Positions 43,935 through 56,543 of a stretch of DNA of 64,000 nt are shown piece after piece. Location of the stretch: the NCBI RefSeq assembly GCF_910594005.1, contig NC_057816.1:26491797-26555796 (forward strand), given 5' to 3'. The position numbers and the translations under genes are program-made. Every line of letters begins with the position of its first letter. Position 1 is the first letter of the stretch. The notes under the pieces are model-generated. The model was not told the DNA's origin. It saw only the letters and a program-made list of their open reading frames with translations, and did not search any database. The stretch comes from Cervus elaphus (Eukaryota; Chordata; Mammalia; Artiodactyla; Cervidae).

Positions 43935-46900
43935 ATGGCAATAGGAACATATATATTAATAATTACTTTAATTGTAAATGGATTAAATGCTCCAACCAAA
44001 AGACACAAACTGGCTGAATGGAAAGCAAAACAAGACCCATATATATGCTATCTACAAGAAACCCACTTCAGACCTCAGGACACATATAAACTGAAAGTGA
44101 GAGGATGGAAAAATGTATTCTATGCAAATAGGAAGCAAAGGAAAGCTGGAACGAATAGCAATCCTTGTATCAGACAAAATAGACCTTAAAATAAAGAAGA
44201 TTACAAGAGATAAGGAAGGACACTACATAATGATGAAGGGATCAATCCAAGAGGAAGACATAATAATTGTAAATATCTATGCACCCAACATAGGAGCACC
44301 TCAATACCTAAGACAGACACTAACAGACATAAAAGGAGAAAATGACAGTAACACAAAAATAGTAGTAGGCTTTAACACCGCAGTCATACCAATGGACAGA
44401 TCATCAAAACAGAAAATTAATAAGGACACAGAAGTCTTAAATGATACATTAGATGAGATGGATCTCATTGATATCTTCAGGACATTCCATCCAAATACAG
44501 AAGCATACACCTTCTTCTCAAGTGAAAATGAATCATTCTCCAGGATAGACCACATCTTGGGTCACAAATCAAACCTCAGTAAATTTAAGAAAATTGAAAT
44601 CATATCAAGTGTCTTCTCTGACCACAACACTATGAGACTAGATATCAATTACAAGAAAAACTATAAGAAGCACAAAAATATGGAGATTAAACAACATGTT
44701 TCTAAATAGCCAACAGGTTACTGAAGAAATCAAAAGGGAAATCAAAAGATTTCTAGAAAGAAATGACAATGAAAACATGACAACTCAAAACCTATGTGCT
44801 GCAGCAAAAGCAGTTCTAAGAGGGAAGATTATAGCAAATCAGTCCTACCCCAAGAAACCAGAAAAACATCGAATAGACAACCTAACTTTACACCTAAAAC
44901 AACTGGACAAAGAAGAACAAAAAGCTGCAAAACTAGTAAAAGGAAAGAAATCATTAAGATCCAAGCAGAAATAAATGAAAAATAAATAGCAGTAAAGATT
45001 AATAAAACTAAATGCTGGTTCTTTGAGAAGATAAATAAAATTGACAAACCTTTAGCCAGACTCATCAAGAACAAAAGAGAGAAGCACCAAATCTACAAAA
45101 TTAGAAATGAAAAAGGAGAGGTTACAACAGAAAATGCAGAAATACAAAGGATTATATGGGGTTATTATGAACAACTATATAGCAATAAAATGGATAACCT
45201 GGAAGAGATGGACAGAATGTTAGATAAGTTCAACCTTCCAAGACAGAAACAGGAAGAAATAGAAATTATGAACAACCCCATTACAAGCACTGAAATTGAA
45301 GCTGTGATTAAAAAAATCTCCCAAAAAACATAAGCCCAGGACAAGATGGCTTCACAAGAGAATTCTGTCAAACATTTATAGAAGAGCTAATACATCTCCT
45401 TCTAAAACTCTTTCAAAAAATTGCAGAGGAAGGAGCACGTCCAAACTAATTCTATGAGGCCACCATCACCCTGATACCAAAGCCAGACAAAGGCAACATA
45501 CAAAAAGAAAACTACAGGCCAATGTCACTGATGAACATAGATGCAAAAATCCTCAAGAAAGTTTTAGCAAACAGAACTCAGCAACACATCAAAAAGCTCA
45601 TACACCATGATAAAGTTGGGTTTATTACAGGGATGCAAGGATTCTTCAATATATACAAATCAGTCAATATGATGCACCATATTAACAGATTGAAAGATAT
45701 AAACCATATGATCATCTCAATAGATGCAGAAAAAGTGCTTGACAAAATTCAGCACCCATTTATGATTAAAACTGTTCAAGAAATGGGCATAGAAGGAACC
45801 TACCTCAACATAGTAAAGGCCATATATGTTAAGCCTACAGCAAACATTATTCTCAATGGTGAAAAACTGAAAGCATCCCCCCTAAGATCAGGAACAAGAC
45901 AAGGGTGTCCACTTTCACCACTATTATTCAGCATAGTTTCAGAAGTCCTAGCTATAGCAATCAGAGAAGAAAAAGAAATAAAAGGAATCCAGATCAGATA
46001 AGAAGAAGTAAAGCTATTTCTGTTTGCAGATGACATGATGTTGTACTTAGAAAACCTTAAAGCTAGTATTAGAAAATTACTAGGCTAATCAGTGAATTTG
46101 GCAAAGTTGCAGAATACAAAATCAATACACAGAAATCACTTGCATTTCTATATACTAACAATGAAAAATCAGAGAAATTACGGAATCAATCCCATTCACC
46201 ATTGCAACAAAAAGAATTAAATATCTAGGAATAAACTTACCTATGGAGACAAAAGAACTGTACACAGAAAATAAGACATTGATGAAAGAAATCAAAGATG
46301 GCATAAACAGATGGAGAGATATTCCATGTTCCTGGGTAGGAAGAATCAATATTGTGAAAATGACTATAGAACCAAGCTCAATCTACAGATTCAGTGTGAT
46401 TCCTATCAAATTACCAATGGCATTTTTCACAAAACTAGAACAAAAAATTTCACAATTCATATGGAAACACAAAAGTCCCTGAATATCCAAAGCAGTCTTC
46501 AAGAATGGAGCTGGAGAAATCAACCTTTCTGACTTCAGATTATACTACAAAGCTACAGTCATCAAGACAGTATGGTAATGGCTCAAAAACAGAAATATAG
46601 ACCAATGGAAAAAGATAGAAAGGCCAGAAATAAACCCCTGCACTTATGGGTACCTTATTTTTCACAAAGAAGGCAAGAATATACAATGGGGCAAAGACAA
46701 CCTCTTCAATAAATGGTGCTGGGAAAACTGGATAGCTACATGTAAAAGAATGAAATTAGAACACTTCTTAACACCATACACAAAGATAAACTCAAAATAG
46801 ACTAAAGATCTAAATATACCACCAGAAACTATAAAACTCTTAGAAGAAAACATAGGCAGAATGTTTGATGACATAAATCAAAGCATGATCCTCTATGACC

Positions 46901-47735
46901 CAAATCCTAGAGTAATGCAAGTAAAAACAAAAGTAAACAAGTGGGACCTGATTAAACTTAAAAGCTTTTGCACAGCAAAGGAAACTATAAGCAAGGTGAA
47001 AAGACAGACCTCAGAATGGGAGAAAATAATAGCAAATGAAACAACTGACAAAGGATTAATTTCCAAAATGTACAAGCAGCTCATGCAACTCAATGCCAGG
47101 AAAACAAACAACCCAATCAAAAAGTGGGAAAAAGACCTAAACAGACATATCTCCAAAGAAGACATACAGATCGTTAACCAGCATATGAAGAGATGCTCAA
47201 CATCACTCATTATTAGAGAAATGCAAATCAAAACCACAATGAGATATCACCTCACACCAGTCAGAATGGCCATCATCAAAAAGTCTACAAACAATAAATG
47301 CTGGGGGGTGGTGTGTGGAGAAAAGGGAATACTCTTGCACTGTTGGTGGGAATGTAACTTGATACAGCCACCGTGGAAGATGGTATGGAGATTGCTTAAA
47401 AAACTAGGAATAAAACCACCATATGACCCAGCAATCCCACTCCTAGTCATATACCCTGAGGAAACCAAAATTGAAAAAGACACATGTATCCCATTGTTCA
47501 TTGCAGCACTTTTTACAATAGCTGGAACATGGAAGCAACCTAGATGTCCATTGACAGCTGAATGGGTAAGAAAGTGTGGTACATATGCAGAATGGAATAT
47601 TACTCAGCCATGAAAAGGAACACATTTGTCAGTTGTAATGAGGTGGGTGAACCTAGAACCTATTATATAGAGTGAAGTAAGTCAAAAAGAGAAAGATAAA
47701 TGTCGTATTCTAACTCACACATATGGAATCTAGAA
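43935..47735 (+). pseudogene. L1 ORF2 (endonuclease / reverse transcriptase) remnant
   Basis: Blocks in order: endonuclease start 'LNAPTKRHKLAEWKAKQDPY' and 'ICYLQETHF' (43935-44110); 'IVNIYAPNIGAPQYL', then 'VVGFNTAV', which lacks the Asp codon of the usual GDFN box; 'SFSRIDHILGHKSNLSKFKK' and 'SSVFSDHNTMRLDI' (to 44709). Reverse transcriptase: 'HHDKVGFITGMQGFFNIY', 'SIDAEKVLDKIQHPFM', 'GTRQGCPLSPLLFSIV' (45522-46001), a stop, then intact 'FADDMMLYLEN' near 46024. The C-terminal cysteine region 'GILLHCWWECNLIQPPWKM' lies in a 250-codon frame (46861-47613). Confidence 0.93.
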
Positions 47736-48106
47736 AAACAGTACTGAAGAATTTATTTACAGGACAACAATGGAGAAACAGACATAGAGAATAGACTTAT
47801 GGACATGGGGAGAGGGGAGGAGAGGGTGAGATGGATGGAAAGAGTAACATGGAAACTTACATTACCATATGTAAAATAGGTAGCCAAAAGGAATTGGCTG
47901 TCTGGCTCAGGAAACTCAAACAGGGGCTCTGTATCAACCTAGAGGGGTGGATGGGGAGGGTGATGGGAGGGAGGCTCAAAAAGGAGGGGATATATGTGTA
48001 CCTATGGCTGATTCATGTTGAGGTTTGACAGAAAACAGCAAAATTCTATAAAGCAATTATTCTTCAGTAAAAAAAAAAAGAAGGAAAAAACTTAAAAATA
48101 AAAGAC

Positions 48107-48190
48107 TGCAGTGCTAGTGGCTGCCAGAGCTGGGGTTTGATCTTAGATTGGTCTGATTCTAAACAAAATGCTTTTTATACTAGATCAGTA
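48107..48190 (-). mobile_element. MIR fragment
   Basis: 'GCCAGAGCTGGGGTTTGATC' and 'GGTCTGATTCTAAACAAAATGC' fit antisense MIR right after the L1 tail. Confidence 0.55.
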
Positions 48191-48780
48191 TTCATAAACT
48201 TTTAAAGGACAACAAACAAACAAACACTGACCTTGATTTAAATGTCTTTTCAAGTAGTTCTTAAATGGATAGAAACTTAAAATCAGATGTATATTCCGAA
48301 TAACTATAGCTCTTATACATCCACAAAGGCAAACCAATCTACTAGTTAAGTACAAACAAAACCACAGGCCAATAAAGTTCAAATTTTAATTGCATTGATT
48401 CAGCATGACCAAGGGTTGTTTGCTGGAAATAAATCTGTAGTGGCAGCATGTTATGCAGCATGGATTCTGAGGCATGAGTTCTTTGGATTTGTCACGTGTA
48501 CACCACCAATTGCAGTGTGACCGCCCATTTGCCTCCACTTTCTGTATTTGAACTATTGTTAAGTCTTCTTTTGGAAAGTGTGCCATAAATTTCATTTGGC
48601 CTTGAACACATCCTTTATCAGGCAATTCCCCCTCTTTCTCATTTGTTAATAGTCCTTAAAGTATAATATCTTAGCACAATGCTTTATAAATTAAAAAAAA
48701 ACAAAGATGAGCACAAAAATTGCATGGCTGCACTATTACAAAGAGATCATCATAATAATCCAAAATATACTTAGATAATG
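48191..48780. other. Unique sequence
   Basis: Nothing recognised. AT-rich, with an A run at 48692-48701. Confidence 0.35.
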
Positions 48781-48907
48781 GAGAAGGAAATGGCAACCTA
48801 TTCCAGTATTTTGCCTGGAGAATCCCATAGACAGAGGAGCCTGGCACAGGCTACATGTAGTCCATGGGGTCACGAAGAATCAAACATGACTTAGTGACTA
48901 AACAATA
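48781..48907 (+). mobile_element. Bov-tA SINE, 5'-truncated
   Basis: 'GAGAAGGAAATGGCAACCTA' to 'CATGACTTAGTGACTAAAC', with a small insertion making 'GGCACAGGCTACATGTAGTC'. Confidence 0.9.
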
Positions 48908-50159
48908 CTTCCATAAAAGGGTTAAGATTATTGTTGAAATAAATTGTATTACATAGGACTCATGGATCCCTGCAGGCATCCGTATTGTCCTAATATCCGT
49001 ATTGTCCTAATATTTTCAGGGCACTGGGTCATACTGCTTATGAATCCACAGGGAAGACAGTTTCTGGGAGGAAATAAAAAGGGGCTGTGAATATTCACAG
49101 ATATTAGTTAGCCTTGAAGTACTATGGTGCAGTATTCATTGCGAGACTCGATAGCGTTGCTCTTCCAGATGGTCTGTACTCCCGAGGCTTAGCCTGAACA
49201 CAGAGGAATCAGCAGTCTCAGCACCAGGAGCCTGCAAGGGACACCCCCTTGGGGCAGCAGCTTCCTCACTGTGGCTGCCTGTCTTTTCATCTCTTCCTGG
49301 TGACAGCCAGTACTTTCCCAGGTTCGCCTGGGGACTTGCAGGTGATAATGCTTAGAACATCTGATGAGAGGTGAATGGGCGGTCAGGGAATTGTTGCTGA
49401 CATGAACCCCCAGTCTTGTGTTTTTAGCACCACTGGAAGCTGAATTTCACTATATTTGTTTTTTTTCTCTGTTGCTGTAGCTGCATAACACAGATCATGC
49501 TTTGTGAGGTTTTACTTCATTGTAATGCCTACTTTTCCACTTTTGGTACATAAACAAATCTTTTGGCAAATCATGGGCCCAGAATAATTAGTAATTATGG
49601 AGCAGTGCATTGAAGTAGCATTTGTTATCAGCACACTGAGAATTGCTTGTGGTGCTGCTAACAATGCCCAAAGATGAAAATAGGAAATGGCTATGACAAA
49701 ATTATCTTTTCAGAGTAGGTAAAGATGAGTGCAAGAAAATATGGTAGCCCTATGTGGGGTAAAAAGGGCATGTAGGCAAGGAGAGTACTTCTGTCCATTC
49801 AGTAACTTCAAAAATACTTACCGTGAATCTACAATGGCCAAGCACCTATATTCATTGCAAGGGATACCACAATTAAGAGTTTGACAGGGTCTAATTCTGA
49901 AGTAATGAAAGTTATATTCTGGATATTAAAGAGATATTAAATGAGAAAATGAAATAGCCAAAAATTTTAATAAAATCTAGAAATTGGGGGCTTAAGTTTG
50001 GAAAGAGATAGTGTGTTCTAGCAAATGTGGGTTTTGCTTAGAGAAATAGTGAGAAAGCGGCACACCATGACATTCGCGAGGCTGGCAGAGTTCCCATGTG
50101 GAAGAGCCTGAGAGCTGTATTAAGGAATTTTTAAGTTTTTTCTAAGTGTAAGCATTCAT
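48908..50159. other. Unique sequence
   Basis: Contains a perfect 17-bp tandem duplication (TCCGTATTGTCCTAATA, 48979-48995 and 48996-49012). 49140-49440 keeps several CpGs but shows no exon or family match. Confidence 0.4.
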
Positions 50160-50528
50160 TACTAAAGATGCTAAGCAGGGACAGAATGGGTGATTTAGAT
50201 GTTCATATGCTTCAATGACTGATTGATGAAGAATGTGGTAGAAAAGATCACATGGAAACCAGGTCTCCAGAGAGGTCTTCTCAGGGGAGCAAGGATGGTA
50301 AATAGATGAAGATGAAGTGAAGATGGAGGAAAGTGGATGGACTTGACATGGATTTACTGAAATAAATTTAAATGGACAATACTTAAGAATAGGCTGAATA
50401 GAGTGAAGTGAAAGAGAAGGGGTCAGGGAGAACCAGAAAGTTCCTGAGTTTAATAATTGTGTGGATGGTGATGTCACTTTGTGAGAGGGAAATTCAAGAA
50501 TTCCATTTGGGACATGTTCTATTTGAGA
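50160..50528 (-). mobile_element. L2-like LINE, left part (split by BovB)
   Basis: Purine-rich antisense L2-like sequence: 'GAGGAAAGTGGATGGACTTG', 'TGAAGTGAAAGAGAAGGGG', 'GGATGGTGATGTCACTTTG'. It continues after the BovB at 51237. Confidence 0.55.
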
Positions 50529-51236
50529 TCAATTCAGTCACTCAGTCATGTTCATCTCTATGTGACCCCATTTGACTGCAGCATGCCAGGCTTCCCTGTC
50601 CATCACCAATTCCCGGAGCTTGCTCAAACTCATGTCCATTGAGTCGATGATGCCATCCAACCATCTCATCCTCTGTCGTCCCCTTTCTCCTCCTGCCTTC
50701 AATCTTTCCTAGCATCAGGGTCTTTTCCAATGAGACAGATCTTCACATTAGGTGGCCAAAGTATTGGAGTTTCAGCTTCAGCATCAGTCCTTCCAATGAA
50801 TACCCAGGACTGATTTCCTTTAGGATGGACTGGTTTGATTTCCTTGCAGTCCAAGGGATTCTCAAGAGTCTTCTCCAACACCACAGTTCAAAAGCATCAA
50901 TTCTTCTGTGCTCAGCTTTCTTTATAGTCCAACTCTCACATTCATACATGACCACTGGAAAAACCATTGGCAAAGTAATGTCTCTGCTTTTTAATATGCT
51001 GTGTAGATTTGTCATAGCTTTTCTTCCAAGGAGGAAGCATCTTTTAATGTCATGGCTGTAGTCACCATCTGCAGTGATATTGGAGCCCAAAGAGTAAAGT
51101 CTGTCACTGTTTCCATTGTTTCTCTGTCTATTTTCCATGAAGTGATGGGACCGGATGCCATGATCTTAGCTTTTTGAATGTTGAGTTTTAAGCCAACTTT
51201 TTCACTGTCTGCATTCACTTCCATCAAGAGGGTCTT
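50529..51236 (-). mobile_element. BovB LINE, 5'-truncated
   Basis: Antisense tail 'TCAATTCAGTCACTCAGTC' to upstream BovB ('TTCACTTCCATCAAGAGGG'). The minus-strand frame 51138-50743 retains 'LGSNITADGDYSHDIKRC' and 'ELWCWRRLLRIPWTARKSNQ', the C-terminal part of the BovB protein, with a small internal deletion around 50965. Confidence 0.93.
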
Positions 51237-52590
51237 TATATCTATGAAATATCCAAGAGGAGCTGAGTAGTAGGAGGTTGGATATAGGAGTCCTGAGTTC
51301 AAAGGAGAGTCTGCACTGGAGATATAAATGTGGGAATTATCAGGGTAGAGATGACATTGGAAACCATACAAATAGTTGAGATCATCAAGGGAGAATGATA
51401 GGGGCCCAGACCAATTTTGGGGATTTACAGTTTCGAGTTTAATGGAGATGGAGGAACCAGCAGAGAGGACTGATAAATTGTGCTCAGTGAGACAGAAGGT
51501 GCTTTTACTAAGAAGATAGAAGCTTAGGATAGGATTTTCAAGGGGAGGAATTAATTCTGCAAATGCTGCTGAGAAACATTAGATCCGAAAGATATCTGTT
51601 TGATTCAGCAAGAGGTTGTTTGTTGGTGATTTTAACAAAGAGCAGTTTCCATGGGAATAGTTGGGGGAGAAGACTGCCAGGTAGGAGTAGGTTGAGGAGT
51701 GAATGAAAAGTGAGACTGTGGAGAAAGCTCGTGGAGGGAACTCTTTTGAGAAGTTTTGAAGGGTAACAGAGAAATGGACCTGCAGCAGAGGGGCTGATCA
51801 GAGGACAAGCTGAAGTTTGTTTTTGTTGTTTGGGTTTTGTTCATTTGTATGTTTATGTTTTAAAGTGAGAGAGATCAGAGCATGTACCAACATGGATGGA
51901 AAAGCTCCATGAGGAGAGAGGTATGCTGTTGGAGAGAGGGGATCATTTAGGGGCCAAGTAGTATGGTATCTATAGTATAAGGAGACAATCTACCAGTTGA
52001 TAAGGACGATGGGCCGTTCTTTATTCTTAATAAGTAAAGGATCGTTGTGGTTGGTGAGTTGATTTGTTGGCGTAAAGGTGACTGTGTTTGTTTATGAGGC
52101 AGTCTGTTTCCTCTGTGGAGTGCGAAGTGGGGTCATCAGATGACAGCTGAAGAGAATACAGAGATGGGAATCAGGAGGTAAAGAGAGGTTTAACTAGTCT
52201 CCTCAGAGTTGGGGAGGGAATGGTTAAAAGGGATGTGTAGGACTGTCCATTTGATTATTGCATTAAGCTGTTTGTATGAATTTGTATTTTTGTTTTCGGG
52301 TTTATATATGTATTTTTTGAAACTTTTAATTGTGTGAAGGCAGAGAAAAGTGAAGAGTTGAATTCAAAAAGGTTTATGGTTTTGCCTAGACAAAGAATAT
52401 AGGGGAACAGTTGGCCAAGCAAGTTGAGGTTAAGGGTTTGATTAAAAAGAAAGACATGGAATCTAATCCGAGCAGGGGCAAAGGCTGGTGATCAGTGAGA
52501 AAGTAAAGAGTAGATTAATGGATTGGCAACCTTCAGTGAGGTAGAAGAATTGTGAGCGGTGACACAATGCATATATACAAGTATAAAATG
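51237..52590 (-). mobile_element. L2-like LINE, right part
   Basis: 'TATGAAATATCCAAGAGGAGC', 'GTAGTAGGAGGTTGGATATAGG', 'ATAAATGTGGGAATTATCAGGG', 'AGTTGAGATCATCAAGGGAG', then 'GGGGTCATCAGATGACAGCTG' follow a long antisense pattern I associate with L2-type sequence. The assignment is from memory and less certain to the right of 51500. Confidence 0.5.
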
Positions 52591-53925
52591 CTTAATATAA
52601 AAAAGTATAAAGAGTTATTGGTAGAGGCTTGTGATGAGATTGTTGAAGGAAGTGAATTTTTGTTGATGGTAAGATTTCGGGTGTAAGTAATGGTGTGAAT
52701 GGCTCAAGTGACAAGAGTGTTCCTGGTGAAGAAGTCAAGAAAGAGTCCAGGAGACTCACTGTCTCATTTGTGTGAAATGTCCAGGGGACATCACAAACTG
52801 TCTTCTGTGGTTTAGAGGAAATGTATGTAGGGTCTGTTTTATACAGATGAGTTTCCTCATGAAAAGCACTTGGTAAATGCTGCATACTTCTCTATCACTG
52901 CTCTTCCTCAGACACAAATCATATTTTTATTGGAAAGGCACCAAGAATGCTAGTAGAAAGATACCTGTTAATTAACTTTTATAACCCTTTTTGGGGACCA
53001 CATCCTTATTTCTTCCCTGTTGCTAAACTTTTTGGACTATTCCCACTGTTTTATTTTTCCAGAGCAACATGGTCACATTTCAGTAATAATCTTGTGTGCA
53101 GTGTAATTGAAATTGAATTAAGCATATAATTAAATTTCAGCATAGTTGCCATTTAAACATTATTTAGTTTTATCACAAATGCCTTTCTTTCCACTTATTC
53201 AAGTACTCTTGAGTCTTTAGGTTAAAATGTTTATAGTTTTTTTTCCCCCAGTGTATGTTTTTTCTGAATATTTCTTGTTACTGTTATTTCTGGTTATCTT
53301 TTGTTGTGCTGCTAATATGGTGATTATCTTTTCCCATTATATTTTATACCTTTTTATTGCTGGTGTTTAAGGGTGCCATTGATTTTTGTATATTTACTTT
53401 GTATCTGTCTTCATTACTGAACTCTTTTATTAGTGTTAATGGCGTTTTAATTGATTCTCTAAAGCAGTGTTTCTTAAGTCTCAGTAAGGTGTAAACTAAT
53501 TTTCAAAGGGAAACAGTATTTTGAACGTTTTCTTTAACAAAGTAGTCAAAATATTGCTATAATGTCCTATTGCCTTTGGGTCTTTCATTGTATTCTCAGT
53601 TTATATTCCTGTGTCTTTGTCTTGTTTGATCTGTTGATGTCTTACTGCTTGTTACAATCCTCTCTTTGATAACATGGCCATGTTCTGCTTCTTATCCTCT
53701 CTTTTCTAGGAGAGCAGCTTTTTACCTATGTGTTTTTTGGTTTTGTTTTTTTCCCCCAGTTTTCTGTGACTTAGCCTTCGCCTTCTTGATGTTGTGAACA
53801 GATACAAGTCTTACTTTCTTAAGGCTATTCAAACCATGGGGAGACATTCACAGGGGTGTTTAGCCTGTTCACCAACTGCTTTATTTCCTTAGGCTACTTC
53901 CCTTGCTTTTTTTTTTAACATTCAT
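52591..53925. other. Unique AT-rich sequence
   Basis: No repeat or exon recognised. Short T/C runs at 53238-53250 and 53740-53758. Confidence 0.35.
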
Positions 53926-53929
53926 GCTT

Positions 53930-54402
53930 TTTTTTTTTTTTAATTGAGATATAGTTGCTTTACAGTGTTGTGTTTGGTTTCTACCATTGAACAAACTGAA
54001 TCAGCTTTGTGTATACCTGTATCCTCCCTCTTGCACCTCTCTCCCACCCACCCCCATCCCAGCCCCCTATGTCATCACAGAGCATGGAGCTGAGCCCCAT
54101 GTGTTCTCAGCACATTCCCACTAGCTATTTTACACATGGTAGTGTTTATATGTCAATTTCCATCTCCCAGTTCATCCCACTCCCCCTTCTCAACCCCTGT
54201 GCCTACAGTTCCATTCTTTACATCTGTCTCTGCTGCTGCCTTGTACCATTTTTCTAATTCCACATATATATGTTAATACACAATACTTGTTTTTCTCTTT
54301 CTGGCTTACTTCATTCTGTATGACAGACCTTAGGTCCAGCCACATCTCTACAAATGACCCAGTTTTGTTCTTCATTAGGACTGAGTAATATTCCATGGAC
54401 CA
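53930..54402 (-). mobile_element. L1 3' fragment
   Basis: T run, 'AATTGAGATATAGTTGCTTT', 'CATGGAGCTGAGCCCCATGTG', 'CTTTCTGGCTTACTTCATTC' and 'GGACTGAGTAATATTCCATGG' are antisense L1 3' UTR, ending inside ORF2. 5'-truncated. Confidence 0.85.
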
Positions 54403-54564
54403 TTCATACTTCTGATGGCTTCTTATTTTTTTCTGTTGGCATCGCCCTATCATGTGATAGCTTCCTCTGGGATTGCTGCCCTTTATTTTCCTTACCTGGT
54501 GAGACAGGGCTTCTGGGAATGTCAAAGATGCAGTTCCCCAAAGCACACACTCTGACTTGGAGGA
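54403..54564. other. Unique sequence
   Basis: Short stretch before the SINE cluster; nothing recognised. Confidence 0.35.
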
Positions 54565-54657
54565 TGCATGTGTGTGTGCTCAGTTGGTATGACTCTTTGC
54601 AACCCCACGGACTGTAGCCAGCCAGGCTCCTCTCCTCATGGGATTCTCCAGCCAAGA
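54565..54657 (-). mobile_element. Bov-tA SINE, interrupted
   Basis: 'TGTGTGTGCTCAGTTGGTAT' to 'GGGATTCTCCAGCCAAG'. It stops in the middle of the element at the start of the next SINE. Confidence 0.85.
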
Positions 54658-54659
54658 AA

Positions 54660-54800
54660 GCTGCTGCTGCTGCTGCTGCTAAGTTGCTTCAGTCGTGTCC
54701 GACTCTGTGCGACTCCATAGATGGCAGCCCACCAGGCTCCTCCATCCCTGGGATTCTCCAGGCAAGAATACTGGAGTGGGTTGCCATTTCCTTCTCCAAT
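54660..54800 (-). mobile_element. Bov-A unit with (CTG)n tail
   Basis: (CTG)n at 54661-54681, 'TAAGTTGCTTCAGTCGTGTC', 'GGCAGCCCACCAGGCTCC' to 'GCCATTTCCTTCTCCAATG'. Confidence 0.9.
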
Positions 54801-55015
54801 GCATGCATGCATGCTAAATCGCTTCAGTGGTGTTGGACTCTGTGCAACCCTATGGACAGCAGCCCACCAGGCTCCTTGTCCACAGGATTCTCCAGGCAAG
54901 AATACCGGAGTGGGTTGCCATGTCCTTTTCCAGGGGATCTTCCTGACCCAGGGGTTGTACTCACAACTGCTGCATTGCTGGTAGATGCTTTAGGTCTGAG
55001 TCATCAGGAAAACCC
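54801..55015 (-). mobile_element. Bov-tA SINE, with full tRNA-like head
   Basis: (GCAT)n start, 'AAATCGCTTCAGTGGTGTTG' to 'GCTTTAGGTCTGAGTCATCA' and 'GGAAAACCC'. It follows directly on the A unit. Confidence 0.9.
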
Positions 55016-56526
55016 AGCTTGGAGGGTAGCCTGGCCTGCAGGAATTTTGCGGGGGACTGATCTCAGGATTAATGCCAATGGAGAAAAGAAGGAAGCAGGA
55101 CTGGAAAGAGGAAGCAGTGGAAGTGCCATGTGGTCAGAAGAAAAGCCTCAGCCAATCCCTCCAAACTCTGGAGGGCTTGGCTGGCAGACTTGTCCTGCAT
55201 TTGGATAAGCAGATTGAGTCATCACAGCAGGGACTGGTCACTGGATGTGATCCTGGAAAGGGGACATGACCTTGAACAAGGCAGCTTCTCATCTGAGGGA
55301 AATTCCTAGAGTGAGTCTCAGGTGAGCACACTTAGCTGCCAACACTCTCAGAATTGGAGGGATTAAGTGCTTCAGTCCTAAAGAGGGAGCAGGACAACTC
55401 ACTGTTGTCCTTTTCAACTTTTGCTTTTGTTGTTGAAACTTCTGACCAGGCATCACTGCCACAATTGTTTTCATATTCTATCTCCTTTCCCCACCCCAAA
55501 TTACATCACTTTCAACTTCCTTTAGTTGATTTGGTTTTGAGATGATTCCAGAAACTCTTAACTACTTGAAGTGTTCATGATTCAAGAAACATAAAGCAAA
55601 TTTCTAATCTGAGCTAGATAGTAGTTGATTATAATGTCTGGGATTGCACGCTTAACACAGTATTTCCCAGTCAGGGCCGCTGTCAAAGGAGGTGTCATTG
55701 AGTTTCTCTTGCCTTAGAGTGAGGTACTAACTCCTTAACTTTTGCTGAATAATGAGCCATCCTCAAGTTTATTGTCAAATAACAGAAATGTGTATAATTT
55801 CTTAATGTTTCTTCAGGTCAGCTTGGGCTGGATGGTCTTTGAAGGCCCTCCTTACTTGACTGAGAAGATGGATCAATGTCAGCTGGGCAATGGGGTGAAA
55901 TAGCCACACACTTACCATCCTCCAGGACTCTAGCCTGGGTGTGATCCCAATATGTTGTTTTCAGAGTCCCCAAGAGAGAGAACAAGTCCCAACACACAAG
56001 CACTTTCTGTGTCTCTGTTTTTATGTTGATCATTATTATCCTATTAGCCAAAGCAAGTCACATGACAAGCTGGGAGTCAGAGTGGTAGGGGACCACCCAA
56101 AGGCACGATATAGGAAAGAGAATTATTGTGGGCATTTTTGTTAAACACTCTCCCACAGGTACCATCCTCAGATGTTGAGGCAGACATCTTTCATCTTTGC
56201 TCAAGTATCTGAAACTGCACTGTCATCCTATATGGCACTTCCCTAATTTGTCTTTATGCCAGTAGGAAATCTGGTGGATTATCCTCTTACTCCTTGGTGT
56301 CTGAAGTGGTTCTGTACATTAGATATGATTTCTTTGCCCCTGTATAGAACTCTGACTCAACTCAACTTGATTCTGTCACTGGCCAATGCCTAGCAACATG
56401 TAAGATTGGAAGAGTGAAGGAAGTAATTGAGAGAGGGAAGGGAGTTACTGGTGAATTATTATTATTTTTTTTTAATAATAAACTCAAAGCCTTTGAGCTT
56501 GCTCCTCAGACCTGATCTCACTGGTT
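55016..56526. other. Unique sequence
   Basis: No coding exon or clear repeat. A T/A run lies at 56458-56480 just upstream of the L1 insertion. Confidence 0.4.
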
Positions 56527-56543
56527 AAAAATGCCTGTGTCTT

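Larger units (their letters stand above)
42650..48105 (+). mobile_element. Long, decayed ruminant L1 (L1-BT-like)
   Basis: About 5.4 kb with 5' sequence, ORF1 and ORF2 remnants, a 3' UTR and an A-rich tail (about 48069-48105). The 3' end ('AGCAATTATTCTTCAGTAAA') differs from the ends of the L1 copies at 56-61 kb, so it belongs to another subfamily. Stops and frameshifts are spread throughout. The exact 5' boundary with the BovB piece is unclear and no target duplication was found. Confidence 0.9.
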
